Source: Sphingobacteriia bacterium (GTDB taxonomy: Bacteria > Bacteroidota > Bacteroidia > Chitinophagales > Chitinophagaceae). From it: 52,166 nt of DNA. How positions within the stretch are numbered: position 1 is the stretch's first letter; every line of letters starts with the position of its first letter. This document shows, in pieces, positions 31,252-39,930 of the stretch. The stretch spans positions 1 to 52,166 of the forward strand of contig CANGTR010000008.1 in the NCBI GenBank assembly GCA_947456855.1. Direction: 5' to 3'. Position numbers and translations under genes: made by a program. A model generated the notes under the pieces. It was not told the origin of the DNA and did not search any database. It saw nothing but the letters and a program-made list of their open reading frames with translations.

Positions 31252-34200
31252 TTATCGCAATAAGGTTATATCGCCTTTCTTAAATGCTTTTGCTTTATCA
31301 GAAAATTCAATTTCCAACGTATAATTGTATACTTCTTGTGGCTGAATTTTTCCGTTGTATTTTCCATCCCATCCCTCATTAAGATTTGTTCCAAGGTAAA
31401 CCAAAACACCCCAACGATTGTAAATTTTCCAAGTCATTTTTGCAACACCAAAACCTCTAACATATATTCTTTCGTTCACTCCATCTCCATTGGGTGAAAA
31501 TGCGTTTGGTATATCAAATAGTGGGTTTACTTCTGCAACAATTGGCTCACAATACTTCACCAAACATCCAACGGTATTGATAGTTGATAAACAAACATTA
31601 TAAGTGCCTGATGCGTTAAAGGAATACCTTATTGTTGTATCTCTTCTATTTGTACTAATAGCCTTACTATCACCAAAATCCCAATAATAAGATGCACCAC
31701 CAGTAGATAAATTGGTAAATGTATAAATTTGATTAGCACCAGTTGTTCTTGGTGTATAATCGAATAATGAAGTAGGATTAGGGCTTACTAATATTGATTT
31801 TGTAAAAGATTTTGTTTTAACTACATCACAAGTATTGTTATCGGTAACATCAACAGTTACAGCATAAACACCTGGAGCAGCATAGATATGCGATGGATCT
31901 GCTATTGTACTTGTTGGCGTACCGTCACCAAAATTCCAAACAAAACTTGCACCCCCAACACCTGTATAAGTGAACTTTGTTGCTGTTCCAATACATGCAG
32001 TATCTGCAATAAAGTTGGGTGCAAAAGAATTAGAAACCCTAACTGTTTGCTCTATATAATCATCCTCATTACAAAACAATGGGTCCTTTAAAGTTAATCG
32101 AACAATATAAGTGCCATCTGAAGGAAAGGTATGCGTTCGCGGGCCATCATTTGAATTCACAACTGGTGATCCATCACCAAAGTTCCATTGAAAAGAATTG
32201 GCATTAAATGTTTTTCCTGGAGGTGCTGTAGCTAAATTGGTAAACTGATAAGTTCGATTTGCACAAGGAGGCACCACTGCATAAGCAAAATTTAAATTGG
32301 TAACAGCATCACTTCTAACACTTATATTCATGTAAGAAGTATCTCTTTCATTGCAAGAATTCAAATCTTCTGCTATCAATCTTACACGATAAATCCCAAC
32401 CACATTATACGTAAAACTTGCTTTTGGTATGGTAGTAGTTAAATCATTGGTTCCGTCTCCATTAAAATCCCAATAATAGGTTTTAGCAGCTGCAACTGTA
32501 TCAATAAAGTCTACAGTTAACGGAACACAACCAGTTGAATCTCTTAATCTTCCTCCAATAGATGATTGCACTCCCGCAGAAACACCAGCTGAATAAAATG
32601 CCAATTTAACAGCTAACAGATTACAAGAATTATTTCCACGGTTGGGCGACCATGAACCTGGTGTACCTACAATTGAAGTTCTTGGATTAGTTCCCCTTCC
32701 ACCACCACAAGAACAAATGGATTGATAAATAGTACCATTCGGATCAAAGCGAGATGTTCCACCATCAACATGATCTGCAAAGCCAGCATCTTGACCAAAA
32801 AATGTAGCATAAATTAAACTATCCGCATTTTTACTCAAAATGAAAAAATAAAAATCTGCACCATCAGATACTTTTTTATACGCATCGGATGAAACCAGCA
32901 TACCATCTAAAGAACCTGTTGTATAATCTGTTCCAATATTACTACCACCCCATCCAGAGACATACATATTCTGACATCTGTCTACTAAAAATGCAGTAAT
33001 GGACAAACTAGGTATTGACGCTGTAGGGCTTCCAAAATTGGTGAAGAAAACAAAGGATGAAAAATCGGGAGTTAATTTGGCAATAAATTGCTTGCCATTG
33101 GATTGCCCTGGATTTTTTGTATTAAAAGGAGAATTGATTACTGGAAATGAGCCTGAAGAAGTACCAGTGATATAGGGGAAACCCAATTTATCAAATTGAA
33201 TTCCAAACAAAATATCTTCTGCACTAGTACCTATATAAGTAGATTTATTGATGGTTGATCCATCGCTTTTAATACTAGCAATAAAACCATCTGCTTTACC
33301 TTGATTGGTTGCAAACAAAGAACCCGTTTTATCGCCCGGGAAATCAGTACTTAAAGTTGCCCCTGCAACATAAATATCCCCATTTAATGGATTATTACTT
33401 AATACAAAAGCAGCGTCATCATTGTTTCCGCCTAAAAAAGAACTAAAAATAACATTGTCTACATTGGCATCTATTTTTAACAATACTCCATCTTGGTATC
33501 TTCCACCTGCAACGCGAGCTCCTGCAGTTGTTTGAAAAGCCCCTGGAGTTGTTCTAAAATTAGTAGATTGGGTTACAGATGCAACTAGAATATTGTTGTT
33601 GTTATCCGTGATTACTTCACTTCTAGAATCGTCTCCATAATTTCTTCGAATAGATGTTGTACCAGTATTTTGTGGATAATTGGGATCTATATTCACGCCA
33701 TCGTTTGCAGAACCACCAATCACCATCGAACCAACCAATGCAGATCCATTTACATTTAATTTAGTAACAACAATATCAAATCCTCCACCAGATCCAAAAA
33801 GTTTTGTTACCCCCCTGGTTGGATAATCGGTTGAAGAAGTTCTACCTGCAATAATTAAATTTCCATTTCTATCAACCACCAAACTATGTGGCTGATCATC
33901 TCCATTTCCGCCGATATAGGTTGCATAAATTCGATTAATGCCCAAAGGATCAAACTTCATAATCCCCATATCAATTTTTAAAGACCCACCCGGTTTAAAG
34001 TTACCTTGAAATGCGCCATTTGAAGCAGGAAACCCATCCCCAAAAACCACACCACCTGCATAAAAATTTCCAGCTCCATCATAAGTAGCAGTAAAGCCCC
34101 AATTATCAGCTGTACTTCCAGTGTAACTAATAAAAATAACACTTGGATCTATAACCAGTGTTGAAGATTTATCGTAAGCGCTGTTTAATTTGAATTGAAC

Positions 34201-34929
34201 AAAATTGCCCCTCACTTCATAACTGCATGCAACATCATTTCTTTGATCTTTGTTTAATGCATAAGTATATGGAGCCATTTCTTGAATGGTTCCAACAGAT
34301 GTTTTAATTTGTAGTGATTCATCTTTTACTTTCAACCCATCTACCCCATCAAAATATAAAATTACTTTTGAAGGATCTCCTCCAGGGTGAACAATTACAT
34401 CATATTTTAAAGTAGCATTAGAAGTATAAAACCGTATATCAATATTGGGATAAACATTTTTATAAGTGATTGCCTGATAGATTTTACAATTACTTGCCCA
34501 TTTACTTGGATCATTCCCTAGTATATAATTATTGTAATTATTTTGAACTTTATCTGGAACAATAACAGGGTTTGGATTGGCATTTAAAAATTTAACCTCG
34601 TAAGTATGTGATCGTAGATTCAATTCTGCACCTACATCTCCATGAATAACAGACTTGTCTGATTCATTGCCATTTATTTTATCGGCATGCTTATCTCGCC
34701 CTTTTAATGAATGCAATGTTTCGGTTAATTGATCATAATCTTGCACATTGTATTGCATTACTCTATAGCCAGCATTTTTTAATACAATGGCCCCACCAGG
34801 CATTTCAGATTTAAATTTGATGGATGCATCCCACTGGCCTTTGTTCTCTACAAAGTTGAGGTAACTCTGTGCGAACAACCCCGCACTTAGCAACAATAAA
34901 TAAGTAAAAACAATTCCTTTTTTTAACAC
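31252..34929 (-). CDS. Giant T9SS substrate: SBBP beta-propeller, four PKD domains, type B C-terminal domain
   Basis: A 1225-residue surface protein. Only a GTG start gives the signal peptide LKKGIVFTYLLLLSAGLFAQ. The N-terminal domain (NFVENKGQWDASIKF) is followed by SBBP-type repeats across roughly 250-760 (GNLIIAGRTSSTDYPT, GDIYVAGATLSTDFPG, and similar). Four PKD domains then appear, each with W(N/D)FGDG-like cores (YYWDFNGDG, FQWNFGDG, FVWNFGDG, YYWDFGDS). The last ~85 residues, from NAFSPNGDGVNERI to the end, form the gliding-motility-associated type B sorting domain. It pairs with the PorP/SprF gene 13 bases downstream. The role is probably adhesion or surface display. Confidence 0.92.
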   Translation of the reverse strand: MLKKGIVFTYLLLLSAGLFAQSYLNFVENKGQWDASIKFKSEMPGGAIVLKNAGYRVMQYNVQDYDQLTETLHSLKGRDKHADKINGNESDKSVIHGDVGAELNLRSHTYEVKFLNANPNPVIVPDKVQNNYNNYILGNDPSKWASNCKIYQAITYKNVYPNIDIRFYTSNATLKYDVIVHPGGDPSKVILYFDGVDGLKVKDESLQIKTSVGTIQEMAPYTYALNKDQRNDVACSYEVRGNFVQFKLNSAYDKSSTLVIDPSVIFISYTGSTADNWGFTATYDGAGNFYAGGVVFGDGFPASNGAFQGNFKPGGSLKIDMGIMKFDPLGINRIYATYIGGNGDDQPHSLVVDRNGNLIIAGRTSSTDYPTRGVTKLFGSGGGFDIVVTKLNVNGSALVGSMVIGGSANDGVNIDPNYPQNTGTTSIRRNYGDDSRSEVITDNNNNILVASVTQSTNFRTTPGAFQTTAGARVAGGRYQDGVLLKIDANVDNVIFSSFLGGNNDDAAFVLSNNPLNGDIYVAGATLSTDFPGDKTGSLFATNQGKADGFIASIKSDGSTINKSTYIGTSAEDILFGIQFDKLGFPYITGTSSGSFPVINSPFNTKNPGQSNGKQFIAKLTPDFSSFVFFTNFGSPTASIPSLSITAFLVDRCQNMYVSGWGGSNIGTDYTTGSLDGMLVSSDAYKKVSDGADFYFFILSKNADSLIYATFFGQDAGFADHVDGGTSRFDPNGTIYQSICSCGGGRGTNPRTSIVGTPGSWSPNRGNNSCNLLAVKLAFYSAGVSAGVQSSIGGRLRDSTGCVPLTVDFIDTVAAAKTYYWDFNGDGTNDLTTTIPKASFTYNVVGIYRVRLIAEDLNSCNERDTSYMNISVRSDAVTNLNFAYAVVPPCANRTYQFTNLATAPPGKTFNANSFQWNFGDGSPVVNSNDGPRTHTFPSDGTYIVRLTLKDPLFCNEDDYIEQTVRVSNSFAPNFIADTACIGTATKFTYTGVGGASFVWNFGDGTPTSTIADPSHIYAAPGVYAVTVDVTDNNTCDVVKTKSFTKSILVSPNPTSLFDYTPRTTGANQIYTFTNLSTGGASYYWDFGDSKAISTNRRDTTIRYSFNASGTYNVCLSTINTVGCLVKYCEPIVAEVNPLFDIPNAFSPNGDGVNERIYVRGFGVAKMTWKIYNRWGVLVYLGTNLNEGWDGKYNGKIQPQEVYNYTLEIEFSDKAKAFKKGDITLLR

Positions 34930-34946
34930 AAGCTGTATTTTAATCT

Positions 34947-36998
34947 TTATGCTATTTTGCCCCAGCCATGCTTTGTTTTCTGCGATTGCATAAAATTACG
35001 CAATATTTGGTGCTGCTGATCTTCTAAAAATAAATCCTTTTCAACCAATATTTCTGCCTTCTCTTTAGCCAATTCCAACAAGGCCTTATCATTAACAATA
35101 CTGGCTAACTTAAAATTCAATGCCCCGCTCTGCCTAGTACCCTCAATATCTCCCGGACCCCTCATTTCAAGGTCTTTCTCCGCAATTTTAAATCCATCAT
35201 TGGTTGCACACATAATATTGATACGTTCTTTGGCCTCTTTGCTTGCTTTGCTTCCCGTTAATAAAATGCAAAAACTTTTTTCACTACCCCTTCCTACTCT
35301 TCCTCGCAACTGATGCAATTGAGAAAGACCAAATTTTTCGGCACTTTCAATCACCATCACAGATGCATTGGGTACATTTACGCCAACTTCAATAACGGTA
35401 GTGCTCACCAATATTTGACTTTCGCCTCTTACAAAACGTTGCATATTGGTTGCTTTCTGTTCAGCTGGTTGCCTTCCATGTACCATTCCAATTTTATAAG
35501 TTGGCTCTGGGAAAAAGCTTTTTACTTGTTCGTATCCTTGCATCAAATCTTCATAACTCAATTTCTCGCTTTCCTCAATCAATGGATATATAAAATAAGC
35601 CTGCCTTCCCTTGGTTATTTCTTCTTTTACAAAACCCATAACACTGGCTCTAGCCATTTCATTGCGCTGCACAGTAGTTATGGGAATTCTACCTGGAGGC
35701 AATTCATCCATTACACTGTATTCTAAATCGCCATAGGCTGTCATGGCCAATGTTCTAGGAATTGGCGTTGCAGTCATTACTAGAACATGGGGAGGTATCA
35801 CCGCCTTTTCCCATAGCTTAGCTCTTTGAGCAACTCCAAACCGATGTTGTTCATCTACAATTACTAAGCCAAGATTTTTAAATTGAACAATATCTTCTAT
35901 CACAGCATGGGTTCCAACAACAAAATGAATACTGTCTTCTAATAAACCATTTAAAATGCGCTTTCTTTCTGCAGTTTTAGTACTTCCTGTTAACAGAGCC
36001 AATTCAACAGGCATTTCTTTCAACAATTCTTTAAGCCCCGCATAGTGTTGTTGTGCTAAAATTTCTGTTGGTGCCATCAAACAGCTCTGATATCCGTTGT
36101 CGGCAGCAAGCAACATACTCAATAAAGCTACCATGGTTTTTCCACTTCCTACATCGCCTTGTAAGAGTCTATTCATTTGTCTTCCGCGTGCTGTATCGTT
36201 GCGAATATCTTTTAACACCCTTTTTTGTGCACCAGTTAATGTGAAGGGCAAATGATGATTGTAAAAATCATTAAAAAAAGCCCCTACTTTTTCAAATACA
36301 ACCCCTTTACTGGCATTGTTTCTTTGTAGTCTTACCAATTGTAATCTTACCTGAGCAATGAATAATTCTTCAAATTTCAATCGCTCCAATGCTTTGTTAT
36401 ACAACATTTCATTGGTTGGAAAATGAATCATGGCAAATGCTTCGTATCTGGACAATAATTTTAGTTCTTGCAACAAATAAGCGGGTAAATTCTCTGGTAT
36501 ATCTTTTGGTTGAACGATTCCAAACAATATTTGTGTAAGCTTTGCTAATTGACGTCCATTCAAAGACCTGGCTTTCAATTTTTCGGTAGAAGGATAAACC
36601 GGTTCTAAAAATGCCTTTACGCCTGCTTTTGCAGGAATATATACCTCAATTTCTGGGTGCACCATTTGTGCCTTGCTATTAAAAAAACCGGTTTTGCCAA
36701 AAACAAGATAGTCCGACCCAATGTGCAAGTTTTTTTCTACCCAATTAATTCCTTGAAACCAGGTTAATTCTAAAAGGCCACTTACATCTTTTATTTGGGC
36801 TATCAATCTTTTGCCTCTACCAGCTCCAACTACTTCGTAATGAATCAACCTTCCTGTAACCTGGATATAATCGGTAAAGGCATTGATTTCGGCAATCTTG
36901 TTAATCTTAGTTTTATCGATATGCCTTAGCGGAAAATGATGCAGAAGATCATTGAAAGTAAATATTTCCAACTCCTTTTTAAGCATATCTGCCCTCAA
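34947..36998 (-). CDS. recG: ATP-dependent DNA helicase RecG; real start probably further upstream
   Basis: RecG unwinds and reverses stalled forks and branched DNA. Helicase motifs are complete: Walker A LLQGDVGSGKT, DEQH (VIVDEQHRFG), MTATPIPRTLA, and the QLRGRVGRG block; an OB-fold wedge domain precedes them. The given 683-residue reading starts at a TTG; the first ATG is four codons later. However the same frame stays open upstream to a stop at 37062-37064 and encodes SPIEYLKGVGPLRADMLKKEL, the conserved GVGP segment of RecG. No ATG, GTG or TTG lies in that extension; only ATA codons at 37058 and 37040 are plausible non-standard starts. The product therefore probably begins there. Confidence 0.93.
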   Translation of the reverse strand: MRADMLKKELEIFTFNDLLHHFPLRHIDKTKINKIAEINAFTDYIQVTGRLIHYEVVGAGRGKRLIAQIKDVSGLLELTWFQGINWVEKNLHIGSDYLVFGKTGFFNSKAQMVHPEIEVYIPAKAGVKAFLEPVYPSTEKLKARSLNGRQLAKLTQILFGIVQPKDIPENLPAYLLQELKLLSRYEAFAMIHFPTNEMLYNKALERLKFEELFIAQVRLQLVRLQRNNASKGVVFEKVGAFFNDFYNHHLPFTLTGAQKRVLKDIRNDTARGRQMNRLLQGDVGSGKTMVALLSMLLAADNGYQSCLMAPTEILAQQHYAGLKELLKEMPVELALLTGSTKTAERKRILNGLLEDSIHFVVGTHAVIEDIVQFKNLGLVIVDEQHRFGVAQRAKLWEKAVIPPHVLVMTATPIPRTLAMTAYGDLEYSVMDELPPGRIPITTVQRNEMARASVMGFVKEEITKGRQAYFIYPLIEESEKLSYEDLMQGYEQVKSFFPEPTYKIGMVHGRQPAEQKATNMQRFVRGESQILVSTTVIEVGVNVPNASVMVIESAEKFGLSQLHQLRGRVGRGSEKSFCILLTGSKASKEAKERINIMCATNDGFKIAEKDLEMRGPGDIEGTRQSGALNFKLASIVNDKALLELAKEKAEILVEKDLFLEDQQHQILRNFMQSQKTKHGWGKIA

Positions 36999-37157
36999 AG
37001 GACCTACCCCTTTTAGGTATTCGATAGGGGAAGCGAGTATTTGGCTATTAGAGCTTATAGTCTAAGTTTTTACAATTTGAAATGGACACAAATCTAACTA
37101 TAAAAAAACCATCTACCATGAGCCACATACTGTCTAGGATTCATATCTTCGCTCGAT

Positions 37158-38168
37158 ATGGTAAAAGAGGTAGTTGTTAGCGGCATTCGCCCAACTGGGT
37201 ATTTACATCTTGGGAATTATTTCGGAGCCATGCGTAATTATGTGCGCATGCAAGATCAATTTAATTGCTATTTTTTTGTAGCCAACTGGCATAGTTTAAC
37301 CACACATCCAGATACAAGAGCGCTTAAAATAAGTGTCAATAGGGTAATTGCAGAAAACATAGCTTGTGGATTAGATCCAGAAAAAGTAGCACTCTATGTT
37401 CAAAGTGATGTACCAGAAATTGCAGAACTATACCTTTATTTAAATATGCTGGCTTATAAAGGAGAATTAGAAAAAACAGCCACTTTTAAAGATAAAGTTC
37501 GTTTACAACCAGAAAACGTAAATGCTGGATTATTAACTTATCCGGTATTAATGGCCGCAGATGTACTCATCCAAAGAGCCGTGAAAGTGCCTGTAGGAAA
37601 GGATCAAGAACAGCATTTAGAGATGGCCAGAAACTTTGCCGAAAGATTCAATCATCGTTATGGTGAAGTGCTTCCCCTTCCATATGCATTTAATTATGGC
37701 GATGAACTGATTAAAATTTTAAGCTTGGATGGAATTGGGAAAATGAGCAAAAGCGAAAACCAGATGGCTACCATTTTCTTGGCTGATAACGATGAAAGTA
37801 TTCGCAAAAAAATCATGAAAGCCAAAACAGATCAAGGACCTTCAGAACCCAATTCTAAAAAACCAGATTATATACAAAATCTATTTACCTTAATGGCTCA
37901 GGTAAGTACTGCCGATACTTTAGAAAAATTTGAAACCGATTTTAATGCAAGTAGCGAGGGCAATTGCATCATTCGCTATGGAGATATGAAAAAACAATTG
38001 GCAGAAGACATGGCCCGTTTTATTCACCCAATTAGAGAAAAAGCCGAAGCCATTCAAAACGACGAAGTTTTATTGCAAAAATTGATCAAACAAGGGGCAG
38101 ATAAAGCCAGAGAAAGGGCTTCGGAAACACTTAAAATAGTCAGAGAAGCCATTGGTTTGAATTATTAA
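37158..38168 (+). CDS. trpS: Tryptophan-tRNA ligase
   Basis: A 336-residue class I aminoacyl-tRNA synthetase of the TrpRS type. The HIGH-equivalent motif is HLGN at 17-20 (RPTGYLHLGNYFG) and KMSKS is at 195-199. The block MAADVLIQRAVKVPVGKDQEQHLE is diagnostic for TrpRS rather than TyrRS. It charges tRNA-Trp in the cytoplasm. It is divergent from recG; a near-match promoter element (TATCTTCG, one base off TAnnTTTG) lies six bases before the ATG. The kinase gene follows in the same direction after 64 bases. Confidence 0.95.
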   Translation: MVKEVVVSGIRPTGYLHLGNYFGAMRNYVRMQDQFNCYFFVANWHSLTTHPDTRALKISVNRVIAENIACGLDPEKVALYVQSDVPEIAELYLYLNMLAYKGELEKTATFKDKVRLQPENVNAGLLTYPVLMAADVLIQRAVKVPVGKDQEQHLEMARNFAERFNHRYGEVLPLPYAFNYGDELIKILSLDGIGKMSKSENQMATIFLADNDESIRKKIMKAKTDQGPSEPNSKKPDYIQNLFTLMAQVSTADTLEKFETDFNASSEGNCIIRYGDMKKQLAEDMARFIHPIREKAEAIQNDEVLLQKLIKQGADKARERASETLKIVREAIGLNY

Positions 38169-38232
38169 CCATATTTAAACCAAATTCAGATTAGTTTCCT
38201 TAAGTTGCAACGCTTTAAATGGCAAATTAGAA

Positions 38233-38868
38233 ATGGCAAAACCAAAAAAACCAAAACACGTAGCGATAGCGGGTAATATCGGTGCAGGCAAAACAACATT
38301 AACAGAAATGTTGAGTAAGCATTATCGTTGGATACCCCAGTTTGAGAATGTAGATACCAATCCGTATTTGATGGATTTTTATGAAGACATGCCCCGCTGG
38401 AGTTTTAATTTACAAATCTATTTTTTAAATAGCAGATTGAATCAATTATTGGATATTCAACATGGTACTGAAACAGTCATTCAAGATCGTACCATTTATG
38501 AAGACGCCAATATTTTTGCTCCCAATTTGCATGAAATGGGTTTGATGAGTAAGCGAGATTTTGATAATTACTATCAATTCTTTCAGACTTTAAAAACAAT
38601 GGTACAGCCTCCGGATTTGCTTATTTATTTAAAAGCATCTGTTCCTACATTGGTTGCTCAAATTCAAAAAAGAGGAAGAGAATACGAAGAAAATATTCGT
38701 TTAGATTATTTAAAAAAACTCAACGAGTACTACAATAAATGGATTGATGGATATAAAGAAGGCCAGCTACTTATTATCGATTGCGATAAAAATAAATTTG
38801 CAGAAAGCGAAGAACAATTTGGTGAAATCATCAGCAAGGTAGATGGAATGTTATTTGGCTTATTTTAA
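38233..38868 (+). CDS. Deoxynucleoside kinase
   Basis: A 211-residue P-loop kinase: HVAIAGNIGAGKTTLTEML holds Walker A, followed by NPYLMDFYEDMPRWSFNLQIYFL and the QDRTIYEDA block that matches the DRS-type substrate motif of deoxyguanosine/deoxyadenosine kinases. The lid region carries KRGREYEENIRLDYL. It phosphorylates purine deoxynucleosides for salvage; which base it prefers cannot be decided from sequence alone. It is followed after 23 bases by a small acidic hypothetical gene and then a DUF502 gene, all in the same direction. Confidence 0.88.
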   Translation: MAKPKKPKHVAIAGNIGAGKTTLTEMLSKHYRWIPQFENVDTNPYLMDFYEDMPRWSFNLQIYFLNSRLNQLLDIQHGTETVIQDRTIYEDANIFAPNLHEMGLMSKRDFDNYYQFFQTLKTMVQPPDLLIYLKASVPTLVAQIQKRGREYEENIRLDYLKKLNEYYNKWIDGYKEGQLLIIDCDKNKFAESEEQFGEIISKVDGMLFGLF

Positions 38869-38891
38869 TCTTCTACTTAATACAAATTAGC

Positions 38892-39251
38892 ATGAAATAC
38901 GAAGAATTGATTCAGCACCATTCAGGAGAATTGATTGAAAAGCTGGTATCATTTGTAATTAGTAAAGATCCAGTTGAAATATTATTTAATTTTGAGGATA
39001 ACGATCAATGGGCCATCATATCGATGCACCAATACGAAGAAGACTTGGAAATTTCATTGCGTTTGCATCCAAATAATCAGTTTGATTTATACCTAGGATA
39101 TTATGATGATGAGGATGAATTCCATGAATTGATTCATCATCTGAATCAAGCAGAAATAGATCAATTACCAGAAGGTCTTAAAAAGCTGATGAAGAAAGTA
39201 GTAGATGATGAAAAAGGATTGCGCATCGCAGGTAATTTTTTATCGAAATAA
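38892..39251 (+). CDS. Hypothetical acidic protein
   Basis: A 119-residue cytosolic protein I do not recognise. It is rich in Glu and Asp, with no signal peptide or membrane segment. A central amphipathic pattern (WAIISMHQYEEDLEISLRLHPNN then FDLYLGYYDDEDEF) suggests a small beta-sheet, and the C-terminus is helical and charged (LKKLMKKVVDDEKG). It lies between the deoxynucleoside kinase and the DUF502 membrane protein with gaps of 23 and 8 bases, so it is probably co-transcribed with them. The reading frame and codon use match its neighbours, supporting a real gene. Confidence 0.75.
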   Translation: MKYEELIQHHSGELIEKLVSFVISKDPVEILFNFEDNDQWAIISMHQYEEDLEISLRLHPNNQFDLYLGYYDDEDEFHELIHHLNQAEIDQLPEGLKKLMKKVVDDEKGLRIAGNFLSK

Positions 39252-39259
39252 ATCACTCA

Positions 39260-39865
39260 ATGAAAAAAATCGGGCAGTATATTCAAGGAACAATCATTAA
39301 AGGATTGTTTTTTTTATTACCCATTCTTGTATTGGCCTATCTAGTAGAGAAAGTATGGGTTCCAATTCAAGCAATTATTCAAACAGTATCTAAAAGTTTA
39401 GCAATTGAAAATTTTATTGGGAGGTCTTTGCTTACCGTATTAACAATACTTGGATTTCTATTGATGTGTTTTTTGGGTGGATTGTTAATGCAATTATCGA
39501 GAGTAGGAAAATGGAAAACTTGGATTGAAGAAAATGTTTTAAGATTTACGCCAGGTTATATCTTCATCAAAGAAATGATTGGAGAAAAATTGAATTATGA
39601 AGCTGAAGGAAAAAGGCAATTACCTGTTTTTGTTTTATTGGATGATAATTGGGTTGCAGGCATATTAACTGAATTTTCAAAAGAACATAATACTGCTGTT
39701 GTTTACTTACCTGGAAGTCCCAATTTTAATGAAGGCTCCGTTTGCATGGTAAAAATTGATCAAATTAAATTACTCCCTTATAAATTTGATGAATTTAAAA
39801 TAATGGTTCAACGTTTTGGATTGCATTTTTCTGAAATACATATAGACCAACTTCCCTCTTTATAA
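39260..39865 (+). CDS. DUF502-family membrane protein
   Basis: A 201-residue inner-membrane protein of the DUF502 type: GQYIQGTIIKGLFFLLPILVL forms the first helix, a second helix spans about 57-76 (LLTVLTILGFLLMCFLGGLL), and the soluble part begins with the family block FTPGYIFIKEMIGEK and carries VAGILTEFS and VVYLPGSPNFNEGSV. No molecular function is established for the family. The stop codon overlaps the start of the pckA terminator from the opposite strand. It ends the rightward run trpS, kinase, hypothetical, DUF502. Confidence 0.85.
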   Translation: MKKIGQYIQGTIIKGLFFLLPILVLAYLVEKVWVPIQAIIQTVSKSLAIENFIGRSLLTVLTILGFLLMCFLGGLLMQLSRVGKWKTWIEENVLRFTPGYIFIKEMIGEKLNYEAEGKRQLPVFVLLDDNWVAGILTEFSKEHNTAVVYLPGSPNFNEGSVCMVKIDQIKLLPYKFDEFKIMVQRFGLHFSEIHIDQLPSL

Positions 39866-39892
39866 AAAATGCCCCCAATTTCTTGGAGGCAT
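39864..39892 (-). terminator. Intrinsic terminator of pckA
   Basis: On the minus strand: ATGCCTCCAA, a GAAA tetraloop, TTGGGGGCAT (one T-G wobble), then TTTTTTATA. A textbook rho-independent terminator 39 bases after the pckA stop; its T-run overlaps the stop codon of the convergent DUF502 gene. Confidence 0.8.
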
Positions 39893-39930
39893 AGAGCAAG
39901 CAATCGAAAAAATTTAAAAATCTTTTGGTA

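Noticed and set aside
35313-35726. 137-codon plus-strand frame inside recG
   Set aside because: Antisense to conserved helicase motifs, with composition typical of a reverse-strand shadow.
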